Source of the DNA: Streptomyces fumanus | GTDB lineage: Bacteria > Actinomycetota > Actinomycetes > Streptomycetales > Streptomycetaceae | Assembly: GCF_014655295.1 (NCBI RefSeq) | Contig: NZ_BNBI01000009.1 | Coordinates: 186,001-250,000, forward strand | DNA: 64,000 nucleotides | Reading direction: 5' to 3' | In this document: in pieces, positions 8,641-16,851 of the stretch | How positions within the stretch are numbered: the first letter of the stretch is position 1 | Layout: every line of letters starts with the position of its first letter | Notes under the pieces: model-generated | What the model was told of the DNA's origin: nothing | The model's database searches: none | What the model saw: only the letters and a program-made list of their open reading frames with translations | Position numbers and translations under genes: made by a program

Positions 8641-8809
8641 CCACCGGCGGTACTCCGTTGCGTGCAACTTTGATCACACTGGTAGGCCCCCTGTAAGCGC
8701 CGCCGCGGCGGCTGGCTACGATGCTGGGGGCCGGTGGACCATACCCGGCCGGGCCCGACCGACAGAGAAGCCGGCGCGGCCCCAATCCCCGCTCCCGGAG
8801 GAAACTTCC

Positions 8810-9190
8810 GTGCCGGCTGGAACGCTGTACCGCGGCCGGGAAGGAATGTGGTCCTGGGTGGCTCACCGAGTCACCGGCGTCCTCATTTTCTTCTTCCTGT
8901 TCGTTCACGTGCTGGACACCGCTCTCGTGCGTGTCTCCCCCGAGGCTTACGACAAGGTCGTGGCCACGTACAAGACGCCGATCGTCGCGCTGCTGGAGTA
9001 CGGCCTCGTCGCCGCCATCCTCTTCCACGCGCTCAATGGTCTGCGCGTCATCGCAGTCGACTTCTGGGTCAAGGGCTCCCGCTACCAGAAGCAGATGCTC
9101 TGGACCGTCGTCGCCCTCTGGGTCGTGCTGATGCTCGGGGCGCTCTACCCCGTCGTCGGCCACGCCGCTCGTGAACTGTTCGGGAGCTGA
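8810..9190 (+). CDS. sdhC: Succinate dehydrogenase cytochrome b556 subunit
   Basis: 126 residues from GTG 8810 behind a strong ribosome site (GGAGGA, 7 bases before). Three transmembrane helices are visible: about 19-40 (VTGVLIFFFLFVHVLDTAL), 58-80 and 95-115. SdhC family marks include the N-terminal SWVAHRVTGVL segment and the conserved His residues of helices 1 and 2 (FVHVLD, LFHALNGLR) that usually ligate haem. First gene of sdhCDAB, with the downstream genes 9-19 bp away or overlapping. Works with SdhD to bind haem and pass electrons from SdhAB to menaquinone in the membrane. A TACGAT at 8717-8722 could be the -10 of the operon. Confidence 0.93.
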   Translation: MPAGTLYRGREGMWSWVAHRVTGVLIFFFLFVHVLDTALVRVSPEAYDKVVATYKTPIVALLEYGLVAAILFHALNGLRVIAVDFWVKGSRYQKQMLWTVVALWVVLMLGALYPVVGHAARELFGS

Positions 9191-9199
9191 CGCGCACTC

Positions 9200-9694
9200 A
9201 TGTCGAAGAACACAGTCACGCCTGAATCCGCCGCCTCCGGAATCGGCCCCGTCGAGGGTGCCTCCGTCTACACGGTCGACAACCCGGCGCCGCTGATCGA
9301 GCCCCCGCGCAAGCGCACCAAGAAGTCCCCGAAGTCCACCCGCGGCAACTTCGAGATGGCCGCCTGGCTCTTCATGCGCCTGTCCGGCGTGGTGCTGGTC
9401 GTCCTCGTCCTGGGCCACCTGCTGATCCAGTTGGTGCTCGACGGCGGTGTCTCGAAGATCGGCTTCGCCTTCGTGGCCGGCCGCTGGGCCTCGCCGTTCT
9501 GGCAGGTCTGGGACCTGCTGATGCTGTGGCTGGCGATGCTGCACGGCGCCAACGGCCTGCGCACGGTCATCAACGACTACGCGGAGCGCCCGAACACCCG
9601 CCTGTGGCTCAAGGGCCTGCTCTACACCGCCACGGTGTTCACCATCCTGCTGGGCACGCTGGTGATCTTCACCTTCGACCCGAACATCCGCTAG
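9200..9694 (+). CDS. sdhD: Succinate dehydrogenase hydrophobic membrane anchor subunit
   Basis: 164 residues. A cytoplasmic N-terminus of about 50 residues with a basic patch (PPRKRTKKSPKSTRG) is followed by three transmembrane helices at about 53-78 (LFMRLSGVVLVVLVLGHLLI), 100-122 (WDLLMLWLAMLHGANGLR) and 138-160. GHL and LHGANGLR hold the His residues expected to contact haem or quinone. It starts 9 bp after sdhC and ends 19 bp before sdhA. Second membrane subunit of complex II. Confidence 0.92.
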   Translation: MSKNTVTPESAASGIGPVEGASVYTVDNPAPLIEPPRKRTKKSPKSTRGNFEMAAWLFMRLSGVVLVVLVLGHLLIQLVLDGGVSKIGFAFVAGRWASPFWQVWDLLMLWLAMLHGANGLRTVINDYAERPNTRLWLKGLLYTATVFTILLGTLVIFTFDPNIR

Positions 9695-9713
9695 GCACGG
9701 GGCTGCGAGAATC

Positions 9714-11468
9714 ATGAAGGTACACAAGTACGACACCGTCATCGTCGGCGCCGGTGGCGCCGGTATGCGGGCCGCCATCGAGGCGACCAAGCGCAGCCGC
9801 ACGGCCGTCCTGACGAAGCTCTACCCGACCCGCTCCCACACCGGCGCGGCGCAGGGCGGCATGGCCGCCGCGCTGGCCAACGTGGAGGAGGACAACTGGG
9901 AGTGGCACACCTTCGACACGGTCAAGGGCGGTGACTACCTGGTCGACCAGGACGCCGCCGAGATCCTGGCGAAGGAGGCCATCGACTCCGTCCTCGACCT
10001 GGAGAAGATGGGCCTGCCGTTCAACCGGACCCCGAACGGCACCATCGACCAGCGCCGCTTCGGCGGCCACTCCCGCAACCACGGCGAGGCCCCGGTCCGC
10101 CGGTCCTGCTACGCCGCGGACCGCACCGGCCACATGATCCTCCAGACGCTGTACCAGAACTGCGTCAAGGAGGGTGTGGAGTTCTTCAACGAGTTCTACG
10201 TCCTGGACCAGCTCATCACCGAGGTCGACGGCGTCAAGCGCTCGGCCGGCGTGGTGGCGTACGAGCTGGCCACCGGCGAGATCCACGTCTTCCAGGCGAA
10301 GTCCGTGATCTACGCCTCCGGCGGCACCGGCAAGTTCTTCAAGGTGACCTCCAACGCGCACACGCTGACCGGCGACGGCCAGGCGGCCGTCTACCGGCGC
10401 GGCATCCCGCTGGAGGACATGGAGTTCTTCCAGTTCCACCCGACCGGCATCTGGCGCATGGGCATCCTGCTCACCGAGGGCGCCCGCGGTGAGGGCGGCA
10501 TCCTGCGCAACAAGGACGGCGAGCGCTTCATGGAGAAGTACGCGCCGGTCATGAAGGACCTCGCCTCCCGCGACGTCGTCTCGCGCTCCATCTACACGGA
10601 GATCCGCGAGGGCCGCGGCTGCGGTCCCGAGGGCGACCACGTCTACCTCGACCTGACCCACCTGCCGCCGGAGCAGCTCGACGCCAAGCTCCCGGACATC
10701 ACCGAGTTCGCCCGTACGTACCTCGGCATCGAGCCGTACACGGACCCGATCCCGATCCAGCCCACCGCGCACTACGCGATGGGCGGCATCCCGACCAACG
10801 TCCAGGGCGAGGTCCTCTCCGACAACACCACCGTCGTCCCGGGCCTGTACGCGGCCGGCGAGGTGGCCTGCGTCTCCGTGCACGGCGCCAACCGGCTCGG
10901 CACCAACTCGCTGCTGGACATCAACGTCTTCGGCAAGCGGGCCGGCATCGCCGCCGCCGAGTACGCGCAGCGGGCGGACTACGTCGACCTGCCGGAGGCA
11001 CCGGAGTCCTTCGTCGTCGAGCAGATCGAGCGGCTGCGCACCTCCACCGGCAACGAGCGGGTCTCGGAGCTGCGCCGCGAGCTGCAGGAGACGATGGACG
11101 CCAACGTCATGGTGTTCCGCACCGAGCAGACGATCAAGACCGCGGTCGAGAAGATCGGCGAGCTGCGGGCGCGGTACAAGAACGTCGCGATCCAGGACAA
11201 GGGCAAGCGGTACAACACCGACCTGCTTGAGGCCGTGGAGCTGGGCAACCTGCTCGACCTGGCCGAGGTCATGGCGGTCTCCGCGCTGGCCCGCAAGGAG
11301 TCCCGCGGCGGTCACTACCGCGAGGACTACCCCAACCGCGACGACGTCAACTTCATGCGCCACACCATGGCGTACCGCGAGGTGGGCGACGACGGCACCG
11401 AGTCCATCCGTCTCGACTACAAGCCGGTCGTCCAGACCCGCTACCAGCCGATGGAGCGTAAGTACTGA
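9714..11468 (+). CDS. sdhA: Succinate dehydrogenase flavoprotein subunit
   Basis: 584 residues, the usual length. It starts with the FAD Rossmann motif (DTVIVGAGGAGMRAAIEA, about 5-22). The covalent flavin site is the His in RSHTGAAQGGMAA. Substrate and catalytic segments follow: QRRFGGHSRNHGEAPVRRSC, HPTGIW, LTEGARGEGG, and the late HGANRLGTNSLLDI loop. It oxidises succinate to fumarate and passes electrons to SdhB. Its TGA overlaps the ATG of sdhB by one base (TGATG), pointing to coupled synthesis of the 1:1 subunits. Confidence 0.97.
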   Translation: MKVHKYDTVIVGAGGAGMRAAIEATKRSRTAVLTKLYPTRSHTGAAQGGMAAALANVEEDNWEWHTFDTVKGGDYLVDQDAAEILAKEAIDSVLDLEKMGLPFNRTPNGTIDQRRFGGHSRNHGEAPVRRSCYAADRTGHMILQTLYQNCVKEGVEFFNEFYVLDQLITEVDGVKRSAGVVAYELATGEIHVFQAKSVIYASGGTGKFFKVTSNAHTLTGDGQAAVYRRGIPLEDMEFFQFHPTGIWRMGILLTEGARGEGGILRNKDGERFMEKYAPVMKDLASRDVVSRSIYTEIREGRGCGPEGDHVYLDLTHLPPEQLDAKLPDITEFARTYLGIEPYTDPIPIQPTAHYAMGGIPTNVQGEVLSDNTTVVPGLYAAGEVACVSVHGANRLGTNSLLDINVFGKRAGIAAAEYAQRADYVDLPEAPESFVVEQIERLRTSTGNERVSELRRELQETMDANVMVFRTEQTIKTAVEKIGELRARYKNVAIQDKGKRYNTDLLEAVELGNLLDLAEVMAVSALARKESRGGHYREDYPNRDDVNFMRHTMAYREVGDDGTESIRLDYKPVVQTRYQPMERKY

Positions 11469-12247
11469 TGGCTACCCCTGTTCTGGACAAGGCGGACGCG
11501 GCGGGCACCCCCGAGCCCGGGTTCGCCGACTCCCCCTACATCACCGTCACCTTCCGCGTCCGCCGGTTCAACCCGGAGGTCTCGGCCGAGGCGACCTGGC
11601 AGGACTTCCAGCTCGAGATCGACCCGAAGGAACGCGTCCTCGACGGCCTCCACAAGATCAAGTGGGACCTGGACGGCACGCTGACCTTCCGCCGCTCCTG
11701 CGCGCACGGCATCTGCGGCTCGGACGCGATGCGGATCAACGGCAAGAACCGCCTGGCGTGCAAGACGCTGATCAAGGACATCAACCCCGAGAAGCCGATC
11801 ACGGTCGAGCCGATCAAGGGCCTGACGGTCCTGAAGGACCTGGTCGTCGACATGGAGCCGTTCTTCCAGGCGTACCGGGACGTGATGCCCTTCCTGATCA
11901 CGAAGGACACCAACGAGCCGACCCGCGAGCGCCTTCAGTCGGCCGAGGACCGCGAGCGGTTCGACGACACCACGAAGTGCATCCTGTGCGCCGCCTGCAC
12001 CACCTCGTGCCCGGTCTTCTGGAACGACGGCCAGTACTTCGGTCCGGCGGCCATCGTCAACGCGCACCGCTTCATCTTCGACTCGCGTGACGAGGCCGGC
12101 GAGCAGCGGCTGGAGATCCTCAATGACCGCGACGGCGTCTGGCGCTGCCGCACCACCTTCAACTGCACCGACGCCTGCCCCCGGGGCATCGAGGTCACGA
12201 AGGCCATCGCCGAGGTCAAGCGCGCCCTGATCACGCGCCGCTACTGA
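11468..12247 (+). CDS. sdhB: Succinate dehydrogenase iron-sulfur subunit
   Basis: 259 residues. The N-terminal ferredoxin domain holds the [2Fe-2S] cysteines in SCAHGICGSDAM and the later LACK; the C-terminal domain holds the [4Fe-4S] motif CILCAACTTSCP and the [3Fe-4S] cysteine in NCTDACPRGIEV. The electron path is therefore complete. The N-terminus is about 20 residues longer than in enteric SdhB. Last gene of the operon, followed 20 bp later by a strong terminator. Confidence 0.96.
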   Translation: MATPVLDKADAAGTPEPGFADSPYITVTFRVRRFNPEVSAEATWQDFQLEIDPKERVLDGLHKIKWDLDGTLTFRRSCAHGICGSDAMRINGKNRLACKTLIKDINPEKPITVEPIKGLTVLKDLVVDMEPFFQAYRDVMPFLITKDTNEPTRERLQSAEDRERFDDTTKCILCAACTTSCPVFWNDGQYFGPAAIVNAHRFIFDSRDEAGEQRLEILNDRDGVWRCRTTFNCTDACPRGIEVTKAIAEVKRALITRRY

Positions 12248-12266
12248 CGCCCGGCACCCTGCCCGA

Positions 12267-12297
12267 AAGGCCCCGCTTCCGCCGGAAGCGGGGCCTT
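12267..12297 (+). terminator. Terminator of the sdhCDAB operon
   Basis: Perfect 14-bp stem (12267-12280 with 12284-12297) and a GCC loop, 20 bp after the sdhB stop. Confidence 0.85.
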
Positions 12298-12356
12298 CGG
12301 CATGGGGCGTCCCGGAAATCACCGGTTCCGGGCGATCATCGGCTTACGCTGACGCC

Positions 12357-12767
12357 ATGTCAGATGACCAGTCGTACGAGCTTCTCGGGTTCGACAACGT
12401 GCTGCTGCCGGTCGGGGACCTCGGTGAGGCGGTGGAGTTCTACGAGCGGGCCGGGTTCGCCGTGGGGTTCCGGTTCGACGAGGGCGGGATCGCGCTGCTG
12501 AAGGTCGGCGGTGAGACGCCCGGCCTGCTGCTGCGGCACGAGGAGGGGCTCGGGCACCGGCCGCCGCCCTGGCCCTCGCCCCGGGTGTGGCTGGAGGTGC
12601 CGGACGCCCGCACCGCCGCCAAGGCGCTCGCCGACGCCGGGATCGAGCCGTTCGAGGGGCCCGTGAAGTCGGTGACCGGCTGGACCGTGGAGTTCGCCGA
12701 CCCGTGGGGCAACGTCACCGGCCTCACCGACTACACCAAGCGTCCCCAGCTCGGGCGCCGCCCCTGA
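12357..12767 (+). CDS. VOC (glyoxalase/bleomycin-resistance) family protein
   Basis: 136 residues made of two beta-alpha-beta-beta-beta modules: NVLLPVGDLGEAVEFYERAGF...LLLRHE and PRVWLEVPDARTAAKALADAG...VEFADPWGNVTGLTDY. The FYERAGF and FADPWGN segments are typical of the superfamily. These are metal-dependent isomerases, dioxygenases or binding proteins, and substrate cannot be read from the sequence. The Glu in WTVEFADPWGN could be a metal ligand. It lies 29 bp before the TetR gene on the same strand. Confidence 0.85.
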   Translation: MSDDQSYELLGFDNVLLPVGDLGEAVEFYERAGFAVGFRFDEGGIALLKVGGETPGLLLRHEEGLGHRPPPWPSPRVWLEVPDARTAAKALADAGIEPFEGPVKSVTGWTVEFADPWGNVTGLTDYTKRPQLGRRP

Positions 12768-12795
12768 CCCCGCCCGCGGTGGCTAGGCTCCTCCC

Positions 12796-13533
12796 GTGCC
12801 AGCCATGAACGACGGTCCCGGTGAGGGAAGCCCGCCCAGCAAGTCCGAGCAGACCCGCGCCCTGATCCTGGAGACGGCGATGCGGCTGTTCCGGGAGCGG
12901 GGGTACGACAAGACCACCATGCGGGCCATCGCCCAGGAGGCTGGGGTCTCCGTCGGCAACGCCTACTACTACTTCGCCGGCAAGGAACACCTGATCCAGG
13001 GGTTCTACGACCGGATCGCCGCCGAGCACCAGGAGGCGGTCCGGGACGTGCTCGCCCGGGAGACCGACCTGGAGGCCCGGCTGGCGGGGGTGCTGAAGGT
13101 GTGGCTGGACATCGCCACCCCGTACCACGAGTTCGCGGTGCAGTTCTTCAAGAACGCCGCCGACCCGGACAGCCCGCTCAGCCCGTTCTCCCCGGAGTCG
13201 GAGCACGCGCGCGTGGAGGCCATCAGCGTCCACCGCGCGGTACTGGCCGGGGCCCGCACCAAGGTGCCCGCCGAGCTGGCCGACATCCTGCCCGAGCTGA
13301 TGTGGCTCGCGCACATGGGACTCGTCCTGTACTGGATCTTCGACCGCACGGCGGGCCGCGAGCGCAGTTACCGGCTCGCCGAGCGCGGTGCCCGGCTCAC
13401 CGCGCGGGGGGTGGCGCTGGCCCGCTTCCGGGTGCTGCGGCCGCTGGTGCGCGAGGTGCACGAGCTGTTCACGGACTTCCTGCCGGGGATGACGCGGTTC
13501 GCGCCGGACCCGGCCCGGGGCACGGCTCCCTGA
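12796..13533 (+). CDS. TetR/AcrR family transcriptional regulator
   Basis: 245 residues from GTG 12796 (an ATG three codons later is also possible). The N-terminal helix-turn-helix (about 15-65) reads TRALILETAMRLFRERGYDKTTMRAIAQEAGVSVGNAYYYFAGKE when taken in pieces, the classic TetR pattern ending in YYF. The C-terminal ligand domain (about 80-230) is helical and of the class with VQFFKNAADPDSPLSPFS and MWLAHMGLVLYWIFDR. It is convergent with the MMPL exporter gene and could control it, though the two do not share a promoter. Confidence 0.9.
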   Translation: MPAMNDGPGEGSPPSKSEQTRALILETAMRLFRERGYDKTTMRAIAQEAGVSVGNAYYYFAGKEHLIQGFYDRIAAEHQEAVRDVLARETDLEARLAGVLKVWLDIATPYHEFAVQFFKNAADPDSPLSPFSPESEHARVEAISVHRAVLAGARTKVPAELADILPELMWLAHMGLVLYWIFDRTAGRERSYRLAERGARLTARGVALARFRVLRPLVREVHELFTDFLPGMTRFAPDPARGTAP

Positions 13534-13541
13534 ACCACGGC

Positions 13542-13568
13542 CTCCCGCCCGCGCCGGGCGGGCGGGAG
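13542..13568. terminator. Bidirectional terminator between TetR and MMPL genes
   Basis: 11-bp perfect stem (13542-13552 with 13558-13568) and a 5-base loop, between convergent stops at 13533 and 13583. Confidence 0.75.
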
Positions 13569-13582
13569 ACGCCGCGGGGCGG

Positions 13583-16027
13583 TCAGTTGACGACGTCCAC
13601 TCCCTCGTCGGCGAGCTGGAGGTCGTACGTCAGCGGGCCGTCGGCCACCACGACGTGCGCGGCGCGGGAGCCGTGCCCGGCGGCGGTCGCGGCCAGCAGA
13701 TAGGTGCCCGGTCCGGGGACCGACAGGACGTAGGAGCCGTCGGCGAGGGCGGTGACGCGGTCGAGCTGCCGGCCGCCCTTGGCGAGCAGGGTGACGGCCG
13801 CGCCCACGACCGGATCGCCGTCGGCGGTGCGCACGAAGCCGTGCACGACGGAGGCGGGGCCCTCCTCGGCGGCCGGTGCCGCCGGTGCCGGCTCCGCCGG
13901 TTCCACCGCCAGGTGCGGCAGCCGCTTCTCCAGGCCCGCCGGCAGCCACCAGTTGGACCGGCCCAGCAGGTGCATCGCCGCCGGCACCAGCGCCGTCCGC
14001 AGGATGAACGCGTCCAGCGCGACCGCCGCGGCCAGGCCGATGCCCGCCATCGCGCCCTCGGTGTCGCCGCTGAGCACGAACGCGGAGAACACACTGATCA
14101 TGATGAGGGCAGCGCAGTTGATGACCCGGCTGGTCTCCGCCAGGCCGACGCGCACCGCGCGGGCGTTGTCCTTGGTGTGCACCCACTCCTCGTGCATCCG
14201 GCTCACCAGGAAGACCTGGTAGTCCATGGACAGGCCGAACAGCAGCGACAGCATGATGACCGGCAGGAAGGAGGTGATCGGCCCTTCCTTGCCGAAGCCG
14301 AGGGCCTCCGCGCCCCAGCCCCACTGGAAGATCGCCACCAGTACGCCGAAGGACGCGGCGGCGGCCACCAGGTTCATCACGGCGGCCGTCAGCGGCACCA
14401 CCAGCGAGCGGAACGCGACGAGCAGCAGCAGGAAGCCCAGCGCGATGATGGTCGCCACGAAGTACGGCAGCCGGTCCCCGGTGATGGTCGCGAAGTCCTT
14501 GAACACGGCGGTCACCCCGCCGACGTGCGCCTCGGCGCCCGCCGCCGGGATCACCTCGTCGCGCAGCCGGTCGATCAGCCGGTCGGTCTCCGCGGACTGC
14601 GGTGAGGTGGTCGGCACCACCTGGATGACGGAGACGCCGTTCGCGGGCGGCAGCGCGGCCACCTGGGCGACGCCGTCGACGCCCTCGATCTGCCGGGCCA
14701 GCCCGGCCGCGTCACCGCCGTCGACGACCACCTGGAGCGGGCCGTTGAAGCCGGGGCCGAAGCCCTCGGCGAGCAGGTCGTACGCCTGCCGGGTCGTGGT
14801 GGACGCCGGCTGGTTGCCCTGGTCGCTGGCGCCCAGCCGCAGCGAGAAGACCGGGATGGCCAGCACCGCCATCACCACCACGGCCACCGCCGCGGTCCCG
14901 CGCGGACGCCGCTGCACATACGCCGACCAGCGCGCCGCCAGCCCGGTCGTCGTCTCCTTCGGCTCCGGTCCGGCCGCGGCCAGCCTGCGCCGCTGCCGGC
15001 GGCTGAGCACCCGCATGCCGAGCAGCCCGAGCAGGGCGGGCAGCAGGGTGGTGGCCGCGAGCACGCTGAGCACCACGGTCAGGGAGGTCGCGACGACCAC
15101 GCCGTCCAGGAAGCGCATGTTCATCACCAGCATCCCGGCGAGCGCGATGCAGACCGTGCCGCCCGCGAACAGCACCGCCCGCCCCGAGGTGTTCAGGGCG
15201 GTGACGGCCGCCTCCTCGGGGCTCGCGCCGCGCTGGATGCCGCGCCGGTGCCGGGTGACGATGAACAGGGCGTAGTCGATGCCGACGCCGAGGCCGATGA
15301 GCGAGCCGAGCAGCGGCGCCACCTCGGGGACGTCGGTGACGTGGCTGAGCAGGGTGGTGGACATCATGCCGGTGCCGACGCCCGCGACGGCGGTGACGAT
15401 CGGCAGGAGCATCGCGAACACCGACCCGAAGGCCAGGAACAGGATGACGGCCGCCGCCGCGATGCCGACGAGTTCGGCGGTGCCCGTCGGCGGCTCCTGG
15501 GTGCGGGCGATGGCCTGGCCGCCCAGCTCCACGGTGAGTCCGTCGCGTTCGGCGTCCTTGGCCCGCTCCACCAGGTCCTCGATGACCGCCTTGTCGACGG
15601 CGTTGGCCTGCTCGGTGAAGGTGACCTGGGCGTAGGCGATCCGCCCGTCCCGGCTCACCTGGGCCGCGCCGTCCGGGGCGTACGGGTCGCTGACCCGGCC
15701 GACCCCCTCCAGCTCGCCGATGTCCCGCAGTGCGGGCACCATCCGGGACCGTACGGAGGCGTCCCGCACGGACCCCTCGTCGACCTTCCACACCACCGTG
15801 TCGGTGTCGCCGGAACTGCGCGGGAACGCCTTCTCCATCAGGTCCCCGGCCCGTGCGGAGTCCGTGTCCGGCAGGGAGAAGACGTCCGAGTAGGCGGTGC
15901 CCGCCGACGTCCCTCCCGCCCCCAGTCCGAACAGCGCCCCCAACCACAGCAACAGGACCACCAGCCGATGCCGGTAACACCATCGTGCCAATGCCGCCAC
16001 GCCATACTCCTCGTCCGCAGGAATCAT
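13583..16027 (-). CDS. MMPL family (RND-type) transporter with C-terminal carboxypeptidase-regulatory-like domain
   Basis: 814 residues from ATG 16027, chosen because GGGGGA lies at good distance and the next residues lead into helix 1 (HRLVVLLLWLGALFGLGAGG). Two repeats of six helices with large outer loops follow, the MMPL/SSD plan: second-half helices include FVATIIALGFLLLLVAF and SFLPVIMLSLLFGLSMDYQVFL, with the intramembrane GIDYALF and SMDYQVF Asp-Tyr motifs of proton relay. A domain not needed for transport follows at about 726-814 (HGFVRTADGDPVVGAAVTLL...GSYVLSVPGPGTYLLAATAAGH), an Ig-like CarboxypepD_reg fold. Such proteins export lipids or hydrophobic drugs using the proton gradient. 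Divergent from the response regulator gene. Confidence 0.92.
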   Translation of the reverse strand: MIPADEEYGVAALARWCYRHRLVVLLLWLGALFGLGAGGTSAGTAYSDVFSLPDTDSARAGDLMEKAFPRSSGDTDTVVWKVDEGSVRDASVRSRMVPALRDIGELEGVGRVSDPYAPDGAAQVSRDGRIAYAQVTFTEQANAVDKAVIEDLVERAKDAERDGLTVELGGQAIARTQEPPTGTAELVGIAAAAVILFLAFGSVFAMLLPIVTAVAGVGTGMMSTTLLSHVTDVPEVAPLLGSLIGLGVGIDYALFIVTRHRRGIQRGASPEEAAVTALNTSGRAVLFAGGTVCIALAGMLVMNMRFLDGVVVATSLTVVLSVLAATTLLPALLGLLGMRVLSRRQRRRLAAAGPEPKETTTGLAARWSAYVQRRPRGTAAVAVVVMAVLAIPVFSLRLGASDQGNQPASTTTRQAYDLLAEGFGPGFNGPLQVVVDGGDAAGLARQIEGVDGVAQVAALPPANGVSVIQVVPTTSPQSAETDRLIDRLRDEVIPAAGAEAHVGGVTAVFKDFATITGDRLPYFVATIIALGFLLLLVAFRSLVVPLTAAVMNLVAAAASFGVLVAIFQWGWGAEALGFGKEGPITSFLPVIMLSLLFGLSMDYQVFLVSRMHEEWVHTKDNARAVRVGLAETSRVINCAALIMISVFSAFVLSGDTEGAMAGIGLAAAVALDAFILRTALVPAAMHLLGRSNWWLPAGLEKRLPHLAVEPAEPAPAAPAAEEGPASVVHGFVRTADGDPVVGAAVTLLAKGGRQLDRVTALADGSYVLSVPGPGTYLLAATAAGHGSRAAHVVVADGPLTYDLQLADEGVDVVN

Positions 16028-16161
16028 CGGTCGGTCCCCCAGGTCCTGCGCATCAGAATCGGCGCCGCCACGCGCGCGTGGACACCGTCTCCGCCCGACT
16101 CTCAAGGAACTCCAAAGCGGCATCGCTCCCCGCCGCCGGTGCCCGTGCGGATACTGGGGGC

Positions 16162-16851
16162 ATGACGACGGTTCCCGGCACGGTGCTGGTCGTGGAGGAC
16201 GAACCGAGCATCGCGGACGTCCTCACCATCGCCCTGCGTTTCCACGGCTTCGAGGTGATGTGCGCGGCCACCGTCCGCGACGCCCTCGCGCTCGCCGAGA
16301 GCACCCGGCCGGACGCGGCGCTGCTCGACGTGATGCTCCCCGACGGCGACGGCCGCGCACTCGGGCGGGAACTGCGCGCCCGGCGGCCCGAGGTGGCGCT
16401 GGTCTTCCTCACCGCGCGGGACGCGCCCGCCGAGATAGTCGGCGCCCTCGGCTTCGGCGACGACTACATCACCAAGCCGTTCAACATCGACGAGGTGGTC
16501 GCCCGCGTCCAGGCGGTGCTGCGCCGGGTCCGCCCCGCCGACGTGCTGCCGCAGCGGCCCCCGCTGCGCTACGGCGACCTGGAGCTGGACGAGACGACGT
16601 ACACCGTGCGCCGCGCGGGCCGCTCGGTCGAGCTGACCCCCACCGAGTACGCCCTGCTGCGCTTCCTGATGCGCAACGGCGGCCGGATCGTGCCCAAGGA
16701 GCAACTGCTGCGGCACGTCTGGCAGTACGAGCACGCGCCGCCCGAGTCGACCGTCGTCGAGACCTACGTCAGCTATCTGCGCCGCAAACTGGACGCCCTG
16801 GGGCCGCCGGTGATCACCACCCGGCGGGGCGTCGGATACGGTCTGGCGTGA
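16162..16851 (+). CDS. OmpR-family response regulator
   Basis: 229 residues. The receiver domain (about 6-120) has the acidic pair EDE (12-14), the phosphoacceptor Asp56 in LLDVMLPD, Thr in FLTARD and the Lys of DDYITKPF. The winged-helix output domain (about 135-228) has VELTPTEYALLRFLMRNGGRIV, TVVETYVSYLRRKL and the wing TRRGVGYGL. The GTGA overlap with the kinase gene at 16848 couples the two. Its targets are unknown; the divergent MMPL gene, 134 bp away, is one candidate. Confidence 0.93.
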   Translation: MTTVPGTVLVVEDEPSIADVLTIALRFHGFEVMCAATVRDALALAESTRPDAALLDVMLPDGDGRALGRELRARRPEVALVFLTARDAPAEIVGALGFGDDYITKPFNIDEVVARVQAVLRRVRPADVLPQRPPLRYGDLELDETTYTVRRAGRSVELTPTEYALLRFLMRNGGRIVPKEQLLRHVWQYEHAPPESTVVETYVSYLRRKLDALGPPVITTRRGVGYGLA

